NCBI GenBank assembly: GCA_964632005.1
Contig: CAZWAP010000034.1
Span: forward strand, 1-25,788
Direction: 5' to 3'
DNA: 25,788 nucleotides
Source: CAZWAP01 sp964632005
GTDB lineage: Bacteria > Planctomycetota > Phycisphaerae > Sedimentisphaerales > Anaerobacaceae
Part shown: positions 1-7,223 of the stretch, piece after piece
Layout of the letters: each line of letters opens with the position of its first letter
Numbering within the stretch: the first letter of the stretch is position 1
The notes under the pieces: generated by a model
The model's database searches: none
Told to the model about the DNA's origin: nothing
The model's input: the letters and a program-made list of their open reading frames with translations, nothing else
Program-made: the position numbers and the translations under genes

Positions 1-1
1 G

Positions 2-49
2 TTTTCCAATGGCAGCGTGTTGGTGGACTACTGCGGTTCTGCTTTCTGA
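2..49 (+). CDS. Possible 3' end of an upstream gene (partial)
   Basis: Frame 2 is open from the window edge to a TGA at 47-49 and reads FSNGSVLVDYCGSAF. The composition is compatible with the tail of a real protein, but fifteen residues identify no family and a chance open stretch of this length is common. An overlapping frame starting at base 9 is open for 120 codons, but its product is a low-complexity Arg/Pro/Cys/Trp mixture and looks spurious. Confidence 0.2.
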   Translation, partial: FSNGSVLVDYCGSAF

Positions 50-77
50 GTCTCAGTTTGCGTTGCCCTGGCCCGCT

Positions 78-91
78 GTGCTGATCAGCAC
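78..91. repeat. Perfect 14-bp palindrome
   Basis: GTGCTGATCAGCAC reads the same on both strands. It lies about 30 bases after the possible upstream stop codon and 300 bases before the repressor gene. A second CGATCAG follows at 94-100, so GATCAG occurs twice within 20 bases. It could be a binding site for a dimeric regulator or a short hairpin. No T-run follows, so a classical terminator is unlikely. Confidence 0.35.
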
Positions 92-363
92 GCGCGATCA
101 GTCTGTGGCCTGGACTTGGAAAGTCAGCCAGGTGGATAGCTTGCGGGTAGAGCCCGGGGCGATTATGTCCCCTCCGCGAGCTTCGTTCAATTTCCTGCAG
201 ATGAGTTCCCGCAGACTTCTGGGTGAACCTCGTAGGGGGCAGAGCGGTCTCTGTGCCGGTCGGCCGGGCTGCCGGGCACCCAGGCGTAAGATTCCGAAGC
301 CCTATCGTCGAGGTTGTTTGAAAAAATTTCACGAATTTTGTAGCAATGTTCGCCGAGCCAAAC

Positions 364-385
364 TATATTAGGAAAAACGACCTAA
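364..385 (+). promoter_or_regulatory. Candidate -10 box with overlapping DtxR/IdeR-like operator
   Basis: TATATT at 364-369 resembles a -10 hexamer. Overlapping it at 368-385 is an inverted repeat, TTAGG-N8-CCTAA. The classical DtxR/IdeR operator is a 19-bp palindrome whose outer half-sites are TTAGG and CCTAA, so the half-sites match exactly while the spacing is one base shorter. The next gene encodes a DtxR-family repressor followed by feoA and feoB, so metal-dependent autorepression is a natural reading. A repressor bound here would cover the transcription start. Confidence 0.5.
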
Positions 386-401
386 GTACGGGTTGCCTTC
401 T

Positions 402-887
402 ATGGCCAGAGCACGGGAAAATCAGTTGAGTGCCTCGTTGGAAGACTACCTTGAGGTGATTTACAACCTTGCCGAGAGATTTGGGGTCGCGCGCAGCAGG
501 GACATTGCCAGGTCGTTGGGCGTTTCGAAGTCGTCGGTAACGGGGGCGTTGCGCCTGCTGAAGGAGAAAGGGCTTGCCAATTACGAACCGTACGATTACA
601 TCACACTGACCGAGGCTGGCCGCACGGCTGCCAAAGAGGTCGTCAGGCGGCACAATATTCTTAAGTCCTTTTTTGAGAAAGTCTTAGGTGTTCATGACGA
701 CCTGGCTCAAAAGGCGGCCTGCCGGGCCGAGCATACGCTTGGTCCGGTAATCATCGGCAGGCTTTTGTCCTTCATAGAGTTTGTGACGCGGAACAGTGAG
801 AGTGGGTATGATCTGGCGGCTGAGTTCGAGAGGTTCTGTGAGGCTGAAGCCAGAGGCCCAGAGGAGCAGGAGACCAGAGATGACTGA
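402..887 (+). CDS. DtxR/MntR-family metal-dependent transcriptional repressor
   Basis: A 161-residue cytoplasmic repressor expected to bind DNA when loaded with Fe(II) or Mn(II). Residues about 10-75 form the winged helix-turn-helix (the recognition segment reads VSKSSVTGALRLLKEKG); about 76-140 form the metal-binding and dimerisation domain. Aligning by eye with MntR and DtxR places likely ligands at Asp15, Glu18, His84, Cys107, Glu110 and His111. Asp15 is the MntR-type residue, whereas Cys107 in ACRAEH is the DtxR-type residue. There is no C-terminal SH3/FeoA-like domain, so it is the short MntR-like form. The ATG at 402 is preferred; an in-frame TTG at 393 would add three residues. The stop overlaps the feoA start by 8 bases (ATGACTGA), showing translational coupling. 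The family is secure; metal specificity is not, and iron is inferred from the feoAB neighbours. Confidence 0.93.
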   Translation: MARARENQLSASLEDYLEVIYNLAERFGVARSRDIARSLGVSKSSVTGALRLLKEKGLANYEPYDYITLTEAGRTAAKEVVRRHNILKSFFEKVLGVHDDLAQKAACRAEHTLGPVIIGRLLSFIEFVTRNSESGYDLAAEFERFCEAEARGPEEQETRDD

Positions 888-1113
888 GAACCGACCCCGG
901 CCGTTGTCGACGGTCGGCCCGGGCGAAACCGTGAAAATTGCCGGCGTGGACGCGGGTAGGGGCCTGAACAGCCGACTGGTTGCTATGGGGCTTGTGCCGA
1001 ATGCTCAGGTTACCGTGGTCAGCAATAACAGGCCGGGACCTTTTGTTGTCAGCGTCAAGGACTCCAAGATAATGCTCGGACGAGGGATGGCCCAGAAGAT
1101 TATGGTACTGTAG
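880..1113 (+). CDS. feoA: Ferrous iron transport protein A (FeoA)
   Basis: A 77-residue SH3-fold cytoplasmic protein that supports the FeoB ferrous iron transporter. The body shows the family pattern: PGETVKIAGVDAG, then SRLVAMGLVPNAQVTVV, then GPFVVSVKDSKIMLGRGMAQKIMV. The length fits the family norm of about 75 residues. The ATG at 880 is chosen because an AGGAG at 868-872 lies seven bases upstream; the reading frame is open further back to 796, but that part overlaps the repressor gene in another frame and does not look like FeoA. The start overlaps the repressor stop, and feoB follows in the same direction, so the three genes form one operon. Confidence 0.93.
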   Translation: MTENRPRPLSTVGPGETVKIAGVDAGRGLNSRLVAMGLVPNAQVTVVSNNRPGPFVVSVKDSKIMLGRGMAQKIMVL

Positions 1114-1200
1114 GGCAGCCAATGGATTTTGTATTTTTTACCCGGATTGTTGGGCAAGCCAAACTTTGTCCCCGGCCTTGACGGTGCCTTGACCGACCCT

Positions 1201-3297
1201 ATGAAAAAGCTCGTTGTGGCCTTGGCTGGAAATCCCAACAGCGGGAAGACCAGCGTTTTCAACATGCTCACCGGTGCCAGGCAGCACGTGGGCAACTATC
1301 CCGGCGTGACGGTTGAACAAAAGTACGGCCTGTGCAAGTATGGCGACTACGAGATCAGCTTTGTCGATTTGCCCGGCACCTACAGCCTTACCGCCTATTC
1401 AGAAGAGGAGCTGGTCGCCCGCAATTTCATCGTCGAGCAGCGACCGGATGTTGTTGTTGATGTCGTTGACGCTTCGAACATTGAGCGGAACCTCTACCTG
1501 GCCACCCAGCTGATTGAGATCGGCGTGCCGCTGGTTCTGGCTTTCAACATGAGCGACATTGCCGAGCGAAAGGGGATGCGATTCGACAGGGACCAGTTGT
1601 GCAGGCTGCTGGATGCACCCATCGTTTACACAGTCGGCAATAAGGGCCAGGGTAGAATCGAGCTGCTCGATGCGATTGTCGAAACGGCGGAGCGCCACGG
1701 GGCCGACCGTCATCCCCACATCGTGCACTACGGCAGCGAGATTGAGGAGGAACTCGAAAAAATCAGCGCCGTCGTTGCTGACAGGGAGCCGGCCGTCGCC
1801 GCACAACATAACCCGAGGTGGGTGGCGCTGAAGCTGCTTGAACAAGACAGCCAGGTAACACGGAAAATTACCAGTCCGGATGTTCACGCCGTTGTCGCAC
1901 GGAGCACGGCCCATCTGCGGCAGATGTTTGGCGACGAGCCGGAGATCATTATTGCAGACCGCCGATACGGCTTTATTGCCGGTGCCTGTCGGGAGACGAT
2001 CAAGGTTAGCGGTGCGTCGCGCCGCGACGCCAGTGACAGGGTCGATGCCATCGTCACCAACCACATCCTCGGGCTGCCTGTCTTTCTTCTATTGATGTAC
2101 CTTGTGTTCTTGCTGACCTTCAAGGTGGGCGAGTATCCAATGGCGTGGCTGGAGCGGTTTTTCGCCTGGGGCGGTGCAGCGATAGGCGGCTTATGGCCGG
2201 CCGAGACCGCCGGCTGGCTGAGGTCCCTGCTTATTGACGGGGTGATAGGAGGTGTCGGCGGGGTAATCGTGTTTCTGCCGAACATCCTCTTGCTCTTTGC
2301 GGCCATAGCACTGCTGGAGGATTCCGGCTATATGGCCCGTGCCGCGTTTATTATGGACCGGATAATGCACAAGATCGGCCTGCATGGCAAGAGCTTCATT
2401 CCGATGCTCATCGGTTTCGGCTGTTCCGTCCCTGCAATAATGGCAACGAGGATCCTGGAGAATAGGCGCAGCAGGTTCACCACGATAATGGTGATTCCGC
2501 TGATGAGCTGTGGGGCCAGGTTGACGATCTATATGCTGATTATACCTGCGTTTTTTGCCGACAGGGTGCTACTCAGGACAGGTTTGTTTACCATAAGAAC
2601 CCGTGCGCTGGTGCTCTGGCTGATTTACCTTATTGGGATTGGCCTGGCCATTATCTGCGCAAAGCTGCTGCGTCTGACGTTGTTCAGGGGGGATACGACG
2701 CCGTTCGTGATGGAGCTGCCGCCGTACCGGATGCCGACGTTGAAATCGATCGGCATTCATATGTGGCAGAGGGGCTGGATGTACCTCAGAAAGGCCGGCA
2801 CGATTATCCTCGGCATATCAATTGTCCTCTGGTTGGCGATGAGTTACCCGAGGCCGCCGGCTGATTCCTTAGTCGGCCTGGACGCCCGGCAGCTCCGGCA
2901 GGCTGAGCTTAAATACTCTGTGGTGGGTCGACTCGGCCGGGCTATGGAGCCGGTTATTGCGCCGCTGGGCTTCGACTGGAAGATCGGCACCGCCTTGGTC
3001 GGGGCGATGGCTGCAAAAGAAGTTTTTGTTTCCCAGTTAGGTATAGTGTACGCGGTCGGCGAGGGCGAAGGCTCGCAAACGTTGCGGCAACATCTACAGG
3101 CCGACTATACGCCCCTCCAGGGGTTTTGCGTGATGCTTTTTTGCCTGATCAGCGCACCCTGCGTAGCAACCCTTACGGTGACGAGCCGGGAGACAGGCTC
3201 GTGGCGCTGGGCCCTGTTCCAGTTCATCTCTCTTACGGCCGTGGCATACGTGGTTACTTTTTCGGTCTTTCAAATCGGTAGCCTGTTAGCTGGATAA
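1201..3297 (+). CDS. feoB: Ferrous iron transport protein B (FeoB)
   Basis: A 698-residue inner-membrane Fe(II) transporter. The N-terminal G domain has G1 GNPNSGKT at residues 10-17, G2 region GVTVE near 35-39, G3 DLPG at 56-59 and G4 NMSD at 116-119. A guanine-dissociation-inhibitor-like helical region follows to about 275. Many hydrophobic membrane helices then fill the C-terminal half, with the first Gate motif GCSVPAIMATR near residue 409, MSCGARLTIY near 440 and the second Gate cysteine motif SAPCVATL near 650. The ATG at 1201 gives the standard FeoB N-terminus (MKKLVVALAGNPNSGK). In-frame TTG codons at 1129 and 1189 would extend it, and no strong ribosome binding site supports any choice. 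It follows feoA after 87 bases and converges with the beta-helix gene, leaving 21 bases between the stops. Confidence 0.95.
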   Translation: MKKLVVALAGNPNSGKTSVFNMLTGARQHVGNYPGVTVEQKYGLCKYGDYEISFVDLPGTYSLTAYSEEELVARNFIVEQRPDVVVDVVDASNIERNLYLATQLIEIGVPLVLAFNMSDIAERKGMRFDRDQLCRLLDAPIVYTVGNKGQGRIELLDAIVETAERHGADRHPHIVHYGSEIEEELEKISAVVADREPAVAAQHNPRWVALKLLEQDSQVTRKITSPDVHAVVARSTAHLRQMFGDEPEIIIADRRYGFIAGACRETIKVSGASRRDASDRVDAIVTNHILGLPVFLLLMYLVFLLTFKVGEYPMAWLERFFAWGGAAIGGLWPAETAGWLRSLLIDGVIGGVGGVIVFLPNILLLFAAIALLEDSGYMARAAFIMDRIMHKIGLHGKSFIPMLIGFGCSVPAIMATRILENRRSRFTTIMVIPLMSCGARLTIYMLIIPAFFADRVLLRTGLFTIRTRALVLWLIYLIGIGLAIICAKLLRLTLFRGDTTPFVMELPPYRMPTLKSIGIHMWQRGWMYLRKAGTIILGISIVLWLAMSYPRPPADSLVGLDARQLRQAELKYSVVGRLGRAMEPVIAPLGFDWKIGTALVGAMAAKEVFVSQLGIVYAVGEGEGSQTLRQHLQADYTPLQGFCVMLFCLISAPCVATLTVTSRETGSWRWALFQFISLTAVAYVVTFSVFQIGSLLAG

Positions 3298-3318
3298 CAA
3301 CCAGCCGACCAAAACTCG

Positions 3319-5463
3319 TCATTGATTGGGATCAGCAGGGGGCGGTGCGATCTCCAGCGGCGGGAAGACCACATCCCTGGCCTTTTTGATCCATTCGGGC
3401 TCGCCGTAAACACCAGCCTGGCTATAGTCGAAGGGCTTAAAGCCGATTCTGAGGGCAGGCGAGGTGGGTTTGAGGCGGAAGTCAAAGTTGTTCGGGTCGA
3501 GAAAGAGGGGGTTTGCGATGACGGAGTTTTTGTCGTGGCCGGTTTCTCTCTGCCAATCCTTGAGGTTCTTGCCGGCAAACCGGATCGGCCGGCCCGAGGC
3601 ATCCCAGTAACAATTCCTGTCCATCTTGATTCGGACCTTGGTCCAGGGACCGTGGAGCAGAACGCCGCTGTCATAGTAGACGATATTGTTCTCAAAGGTG
3701 AACGAAAGGTGGTCCTCCACGCGGGTCGCCTGGAGCTGGTAGAGCCTGCTGAAGGCCAGAATGTTGTTGCGGATGACGTTCTCCCTGCCGTAATGCTGGT
3801 GGAAGCCGCCCGTCTTGACGTTGTAGACCAGATTGTTCTCCATCACGATGCCGGTACTGCCCTCGTCGGTATAAAGTCCCCAGCCCCCGTAAGAATAGGA
3901 ATAGATATCGTGGAAGACGTTGTTGAATACGATCGTGCCTTCGGATCGTCCCAGCGTGTAAATGCCCCCCATATCGCTGAGGACGCCCTGTCCGATATGG
4001 TGGACGTAATTGAACTGGATTTTGTTGCGTTTTGCCAGGCTCTCGGCGTAGCCCCACCGCCAACCAGCGGAGATTCCAGTATAGTAGAGGTCCGCGATGT
4101 CGTTGTGCGTGACGTTGTTGTCCGGGCTCTGGCCGATCCACACGCCGACGGCGCAGGGAAAGATACGGCCCCCACGGTGGATTATGTTGTTGTCAACGGT
4201 GATATGGCTTGTCCGTTCATATTCGTTTGGGCGGATGGAGGTTTCGCCTATTCTGACGCCGCCGGCACCGAAGTCATAGACGTAGCAGCGGCGAAGAGTG
4301 CAATCACGGCAGCCCCTTCGGAACCACACGCCGTATCTGCCGAAATGGCTGAACTCGCAGTCCTCGATTGTGACGTTGCGGGCCCCGTCGGCCGTGACGA
4401 CCGCGTCGATGCCTGAAGCGGCCTGGCTTGGCTCAAAGCCGCTTGGGGGCGTCAGATACCGGCCGTACCTGAACGTCAAGCCCCTTATTGTAACGTGCTC
4501 GAGGTACTTTTGGTTCTCCGGCTCACCCCGGATCACGATGAATTTCTCGACGGCCGGCGCAACTACCTCGGCCTCTGCTGGCTCTTCGTTCGCCAGGGGG
4601 ATATAATAGAGCATCCCGCTGCGCGACAAGAACCACTCGCCGGGAGAGTCCATCGCGGCCCTGAAGTTCTCCAGATGGTATCGCGCGTCCCTGCGGAGTG
4701 GATTCCATGGTTTCATTTTCCCTCCATCGGTGATGATGCTGTTCCGACCGGGGTCTATTGCGTCAATGAAGCGGATTGTGTTGTCCCACTTGTGGTAGGC
4801 CTTGATTATGACGTCGTTGAGCTGTTCTCTGCTCAGTTTCAGCAGTGGCCTTATGTCCTGCGGCCTGACCGTGAGAATCTGCCGGAACTTCGCACCGGCC
4901 CTGCCCTGCCCGGGCCTTAGTGGCTCCTGCCGGACATCCTGGATGTAGTAGTAGAACCTGTTGGGCGTGCGGGCGCGGATTCCGCGGCGACCGTTTACGA
5001 ACAACTGCTCGAAATACCACTTCCCGGCCCTTACCTCGGGGATCTGCACCTGCCAGATACCCTCCGGCGTGACCTCAAAGCCCTTGATTCTCCGCCCGGC
5101 CGAGAAGACCGGCTTTGCACCGGAGGCAGCCTCGTATCTGATTGGGCATTGTTCGGTGCCGCTGTCCTGATGTGTCAGCAGAAATGGCTCTTTGAGACTG
5201 TAGAGTCCGTGGGCCACGATGACGCGGACCGGCTCGGTGAGCGGTTTTCCCGCCTTGAGGACCCGGATCGCGTCCCTGGCGGCAGCTAAAGATGCAACGG
5301 GCCCATCGGTTCGGCTGCTGTTAGGCTGGGCCAGCCGGCCCGACCAGCGGTCGTCGCCGTTGGGGCGGACGTAAAGCGTGAGGGCCTCGGCAGAGGCCTC
5401 GAAACGCAACATCGCAGTTACAAGCAGCAGCGCAAATAGGTATCGGGGTTGCTCTGGAGCCAT
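3319..5463 (-). CDS. Exported right-handed parallel beta-helix protein, possible glycoside hydrolase
   Basis: A 714-residue protein with a signal peptide (RYLFALLLVTAML at residues 7-19, likely cut near EASA-EA). Residues 29-70 (LYVRPNGDDRWSGR, then GPVASLAAARDAIR) are the usual N-terminus of secreted beta-helix enzymes. Residues about 320-620 carry repeated short strands with N-N-x-I/V turns, such as NNIIH, NNVFHD and NNLVYN, typical of Pfam Beta_helix. A strongly patterned segment SYSYGGWGLYTDEGS (522-536) holds acidic residues that could be catalytic. Parallel beta-helix families such as GH141 or GH120 share this layout, but no catalytic pair can be fixed from the sequence alone. The ATG at 5463 is chosen over the TTG at 5469. 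The Tat-exported isomerase-like gene lies 96 bases upstream on the same strand. The substrate is unknown; a plant or algal polysaccharide is a guess. Confidence 0.85.
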   Translation of the reverse strand: MAPEQPRYLFALLLVTAMLRFEASAEALTLYVRPNGDDRWSGRLAQPNSSRTDGPVASLAAARDAIRVLKAGKPLTEPVRVIVAHGLYSLKEPFLLTHQDSGTEQCPIRYEAASGAKPVFSAGRRIKGFEVTPEGIWQVQIPEVRAGKWYFEQLFVNGRRGIRARTPNRFYYYIQDVRQEPLRPGQGRAGAKFRQILTVRPQDIRPLLKLSREQLNDVIIKAYHKWDNTIRFIDAIDPGRNSIITDGGKMKPWNPLRRDARYHLENFRAAMDSPGEWFLSRSGMLYYIPLANEEPAEAEVVAPAVEKFIVIRGEPENQKYLEHVTIRGLTFRYGRYLTPPSGFEPSQAASGIDAVVTADGARNVTIEDCEFSHFGRYGVWFRRGCRDCTLRRCYVYDFGAGGVRIGETSIRPNEYERTSHITVDNNIIHRGGRIFPCAVGVWIGQSPDNNVTHNDIADLYYTGISAGWRWGYAESLAKRNKIQFNYVHHIGQGVLSDMGGIYTLGRSEGTIVFNNVFHDIYSYSYGGWGLYTDEGSTGIVMENNLVYNVKTGGFHQHYGRENVIRNNILAFSRLYQLQATRVEDHLSFTFENNIVYYDSGVLLHGPWTKVRIKMDRNCYWDASGRPIRFAGKNLKDWQRETGHDKNSVIANPLFLDPNNFDFRLKPTSPALRIGFKPFDYSQAGVYGEPEWIKKARDVVFPPLEIAPPPADPNQ

Positions 5464-5521
5464 TTTCAAAAAGCTCGCTCTTCAAGAGACGACGTCCCGA
5501 AGCTCCCGGGCTCCGATCTCA

Positions 5522-5547
5522 GGGTAATACCCGGTTCGGTTGCCGAA
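5522..5547. repeat. Two adjacent short hairpins between the isomerase-like and beta-helix genes
   Basis: GGGT-AAT-ACCC at 5522-5532 and TTCGG-TTG-CCGAA at 5535-5547 are perfect but short inverted repeats. They lie 13 to 38 bases downstream of the isomerase-like stop. They could shape the mRNA between two cotranscribed genes or weakly terminate it. No T-run follows on the minus strand. Confidence 0.25.
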
Positions 5548-5559
5548 GCTCATCTGGCC

Positions 5560-7128
5560 TCAGGCGCTGAGGTTTTCCAAGGTTATGCCGACTTTTCTTA
5601 CTGCGTAGCCTACCTCGCGTAAATAGTCGCCATAGCAGGTCATCCAGTGGAAACCGCGCATCTTCTCGGCCAGAACCGAATCATCGCACGAATACCCGAT
5701 ATCGATCTGGGAACGGCAGATGTCCATAAAGGGCACGTCGACGATTTCCCCTAATACGCCCGTCCAGTGCTCGGCCGCGAAATCGGGAATGATGTTGGTA
5801 ACCACCTGGCCCTTGCGCATCTGCACCTTCGGGGCTGCCCCGTAGTCGGATTCAAAGTGCGTCAGGATCCTGGCCGGCTCGCGATCTTTGCCGTTCATCT
5901 TCCGCGGCGCCGTGCAGTGGGCCAGCGTGATCAGACCATCGTGCGGGTACGTCGGATCGTTGAGGAACACCGGCTTGCCCGAGATATTCGCCAGCAGCAC
6001 GCCGCTTGGGATGACTACGAAATCGGACTCGCAGAAGGCCAAGTACCCGGCATCGTTGAGCAGGCTCAGCGTCATGCACGCCGAGGTCTCGGCCACGGGC
6101 ATTATCGTGCCCATACAGCCGTTGATCGTTATGGCACGGCAGCCTGCCTTGTTCATTATGCCCCGGAAGACCTCATCGAGCACAAACGCGTTCTCCAGAA
6201 ACTCTCGCTTCGTCTCGAGGGTGCACTGGCCAGAGGCGAGATAGTCCGCGGCTCGTTTGTGTGCCCGTTCGACGCCGGCCCGGTCGGCCCGGGCGGCCTG
6301 GATCAGTTCGCCGAGTTGCTTGTACGAGACCGTCTGTATATCGAAGCCCCATTTCTTTCGGACCAGGTTTGGAACAACGTCTCTCGGTTGCGCCCACGCT
6401 GAGGGTCCGCCTACCGCTATTATCCGCGTGCCGACGGTGTTGCGCAGACCGCAAAGGCTGCGGAGCCGCCAGAGTAATTCGTCCTGACTGTCGATGACCA
6501 CGTCCGAATTATCCAGCCCTTCGACGGCGAGCTTGTCGGTGTGTCGGCGCAGATACCGCGGGTTGATGATCTCGTACCATTGGTAAATCGGCCCGGACTT
6601 GTGTCGGCAGAAGAAGATCAGGTCCTTGCCCTTTTCGGCAATCGCATCGAACGTGTCTATCCAGCCGCCCGCGGCGTAAACCAGACATACATCCGCCTTG
6701 TCTATGTCGCTTATCCCGCCGAGGCCTGCAGCGTTTTTCATGCCTGAGACCGCCAAAAACCGCACGGGAAAATCAGCCTTGCCGGCCAGTGCGTCCAGCT
6801 CGGCCGTGATGCGCTTGATCTCCTTGGCCGCGTCCTCCTCGGTCTGTATGCCGCCCCAGCCTCGCCAGCTACGCTGGTGCCGTCGTCGCGGAGTGTTGTA
6901 AACCAGTATCGGCTTGACCACGAGCGGCCTGCGAACCGGCCCGGCGGAGCCCTCGGCGCCGGCCATTGCCACCGCCGACCAGGTCAGGCCCGTCACGGCC
7001 GTCCCGAGAAATGTCACGCCCCCGGCCCCCTGGAGGAAGGTGCGCCGGCTCATCGTCTCTGCCCCGTGACTGCCGCAGGGACAGCACGTCCTGTGAAAGA
7101 CTCTCGGTTGATCGTTGCTCTTACTCAT
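5560..7128 (-). CDS. Tat-exported L-fucose/L-arabinose isomerase-like protein
   Basis: A 522-residue protein with a twin-arginine signal: SRRTFLQ at residues 27-33, then a hydrophobic stretch GGVTFLGTAVTGLTWSAVAMAGA, so it should be exported folded. The mature part resembles the L-fucose/L-arabinose isomerase superfamily, with an alpha/beta N-terminal region beginning VKPILVYN and a C-terminal region with LSLLNDAGYLAFCESD (354-369), ITLAHCTAPRKM (400-411) and THFESDYG (423-430). In isomerases these segments build the metal and sugar site. Conventional sugar isomerases are cytoplasmic, so export suggests a different or modified activity. GGAG eight bases before the ATG at 7128 supports that start; it gives a long Cys-rich n-region (CCPCGSHG). 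A start at Met26 (7053) would yield a more usual Tat peptide. It sits between the rhomboid and beta-helix genes on the same strand. The fold assignment is by eye; the reaction is unknown. Confidence 0.75.
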   Translation of the reverse strand: MSKSNDQPRVFHRTCCPCGSHGAETMSRRTFLQGAGGVTFLGTAVTGLTWSAVAMAGAEGSAGPVRRPLVVKPILVYNTPRRRHQRSWRGWGGIQTEEDAAKEIKRITAELDALAGKADFPVRFLAVSGMKNAAGLGGISDIDKADVCLVYAAGGWIDTFDAIAEKGKDLIFFCRHKSGPIYQWYEIINPRYLRRHTDKLAVEGLDNSDVVIDSQDELLWRLRSLCGLRNTVGTRIIAVGGPSAWAQPRDVVPNLVRKKWGFDIQTVSYKQLGELIQAARADRAGVERAHKRAADYLASGQCTLETKREFLENAFVLDEVFRGIMNKAGCRAITINGCMGTIMPVAETSACMTLSLLNDAGYLAFCESDFVVIPSGVLLANISGKPVFLNDPTYPHDGLITLAHCTAPRKMNGKDREPARILTHFESDYGAAPKVQMRKGQVVTNIIPDFAAEHWTGVLGEIVDVPFMDICRSQIDIGYSCDDSVLAEKMRGFHWMTCYGDYLREVGYAVRKVGITLENLSA

Positions 7129-7223
7129 CGCTCGTTCTCCAAATGGATTTGTTGTTACCTGTAATGAAGAATCTGACTTCGTCGGCCGGCCTTGACCTCG
7201 AAGCCCGACCACAGCACGAGGAC

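Larger units (their letters stand above)
50..392. other. Non-coding stretch upstream of the iron operon
   Basis: About 340 bases with no convincing gene on either strand. It contains a perfect 14-bp palindrome at 78-91 and becomes AT-richer from about 314. The segment ending near 370 holds a TATATT hexamer at 364-369 that could serve as a -10 box for the repressor-feoAB operon. No good -35 hexamer sits at the right distance. The last part carries the operator-like palindrome listed separately. Confidence 0.5.

Noticed and set aside
9..371. 120-codon open frame at the left end on the plus strand
   Set aside because: The product has Trp/Cys/Arg/Pro-rich low-information sequence with no family look, and it runs through the region with the palindrome and the promoter-like segment. 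It is most likely a chance frame in GC-rich DNA.
3298..3318. Shared terminator between the convergent feoB and beta-helix genes
   Set aside because: The 21-base gap has no inverted repeat and no T-run, so no terminator can be claimed.
3322..4416. 364-codon open frame antisense to the beta-helix gene
   Set aside because: Its Val/Asp-rich composition is the mirror of Asn/Ile/Tyr-rich helix repeats. The sense protein has a signal peptide and recognisable repeats.
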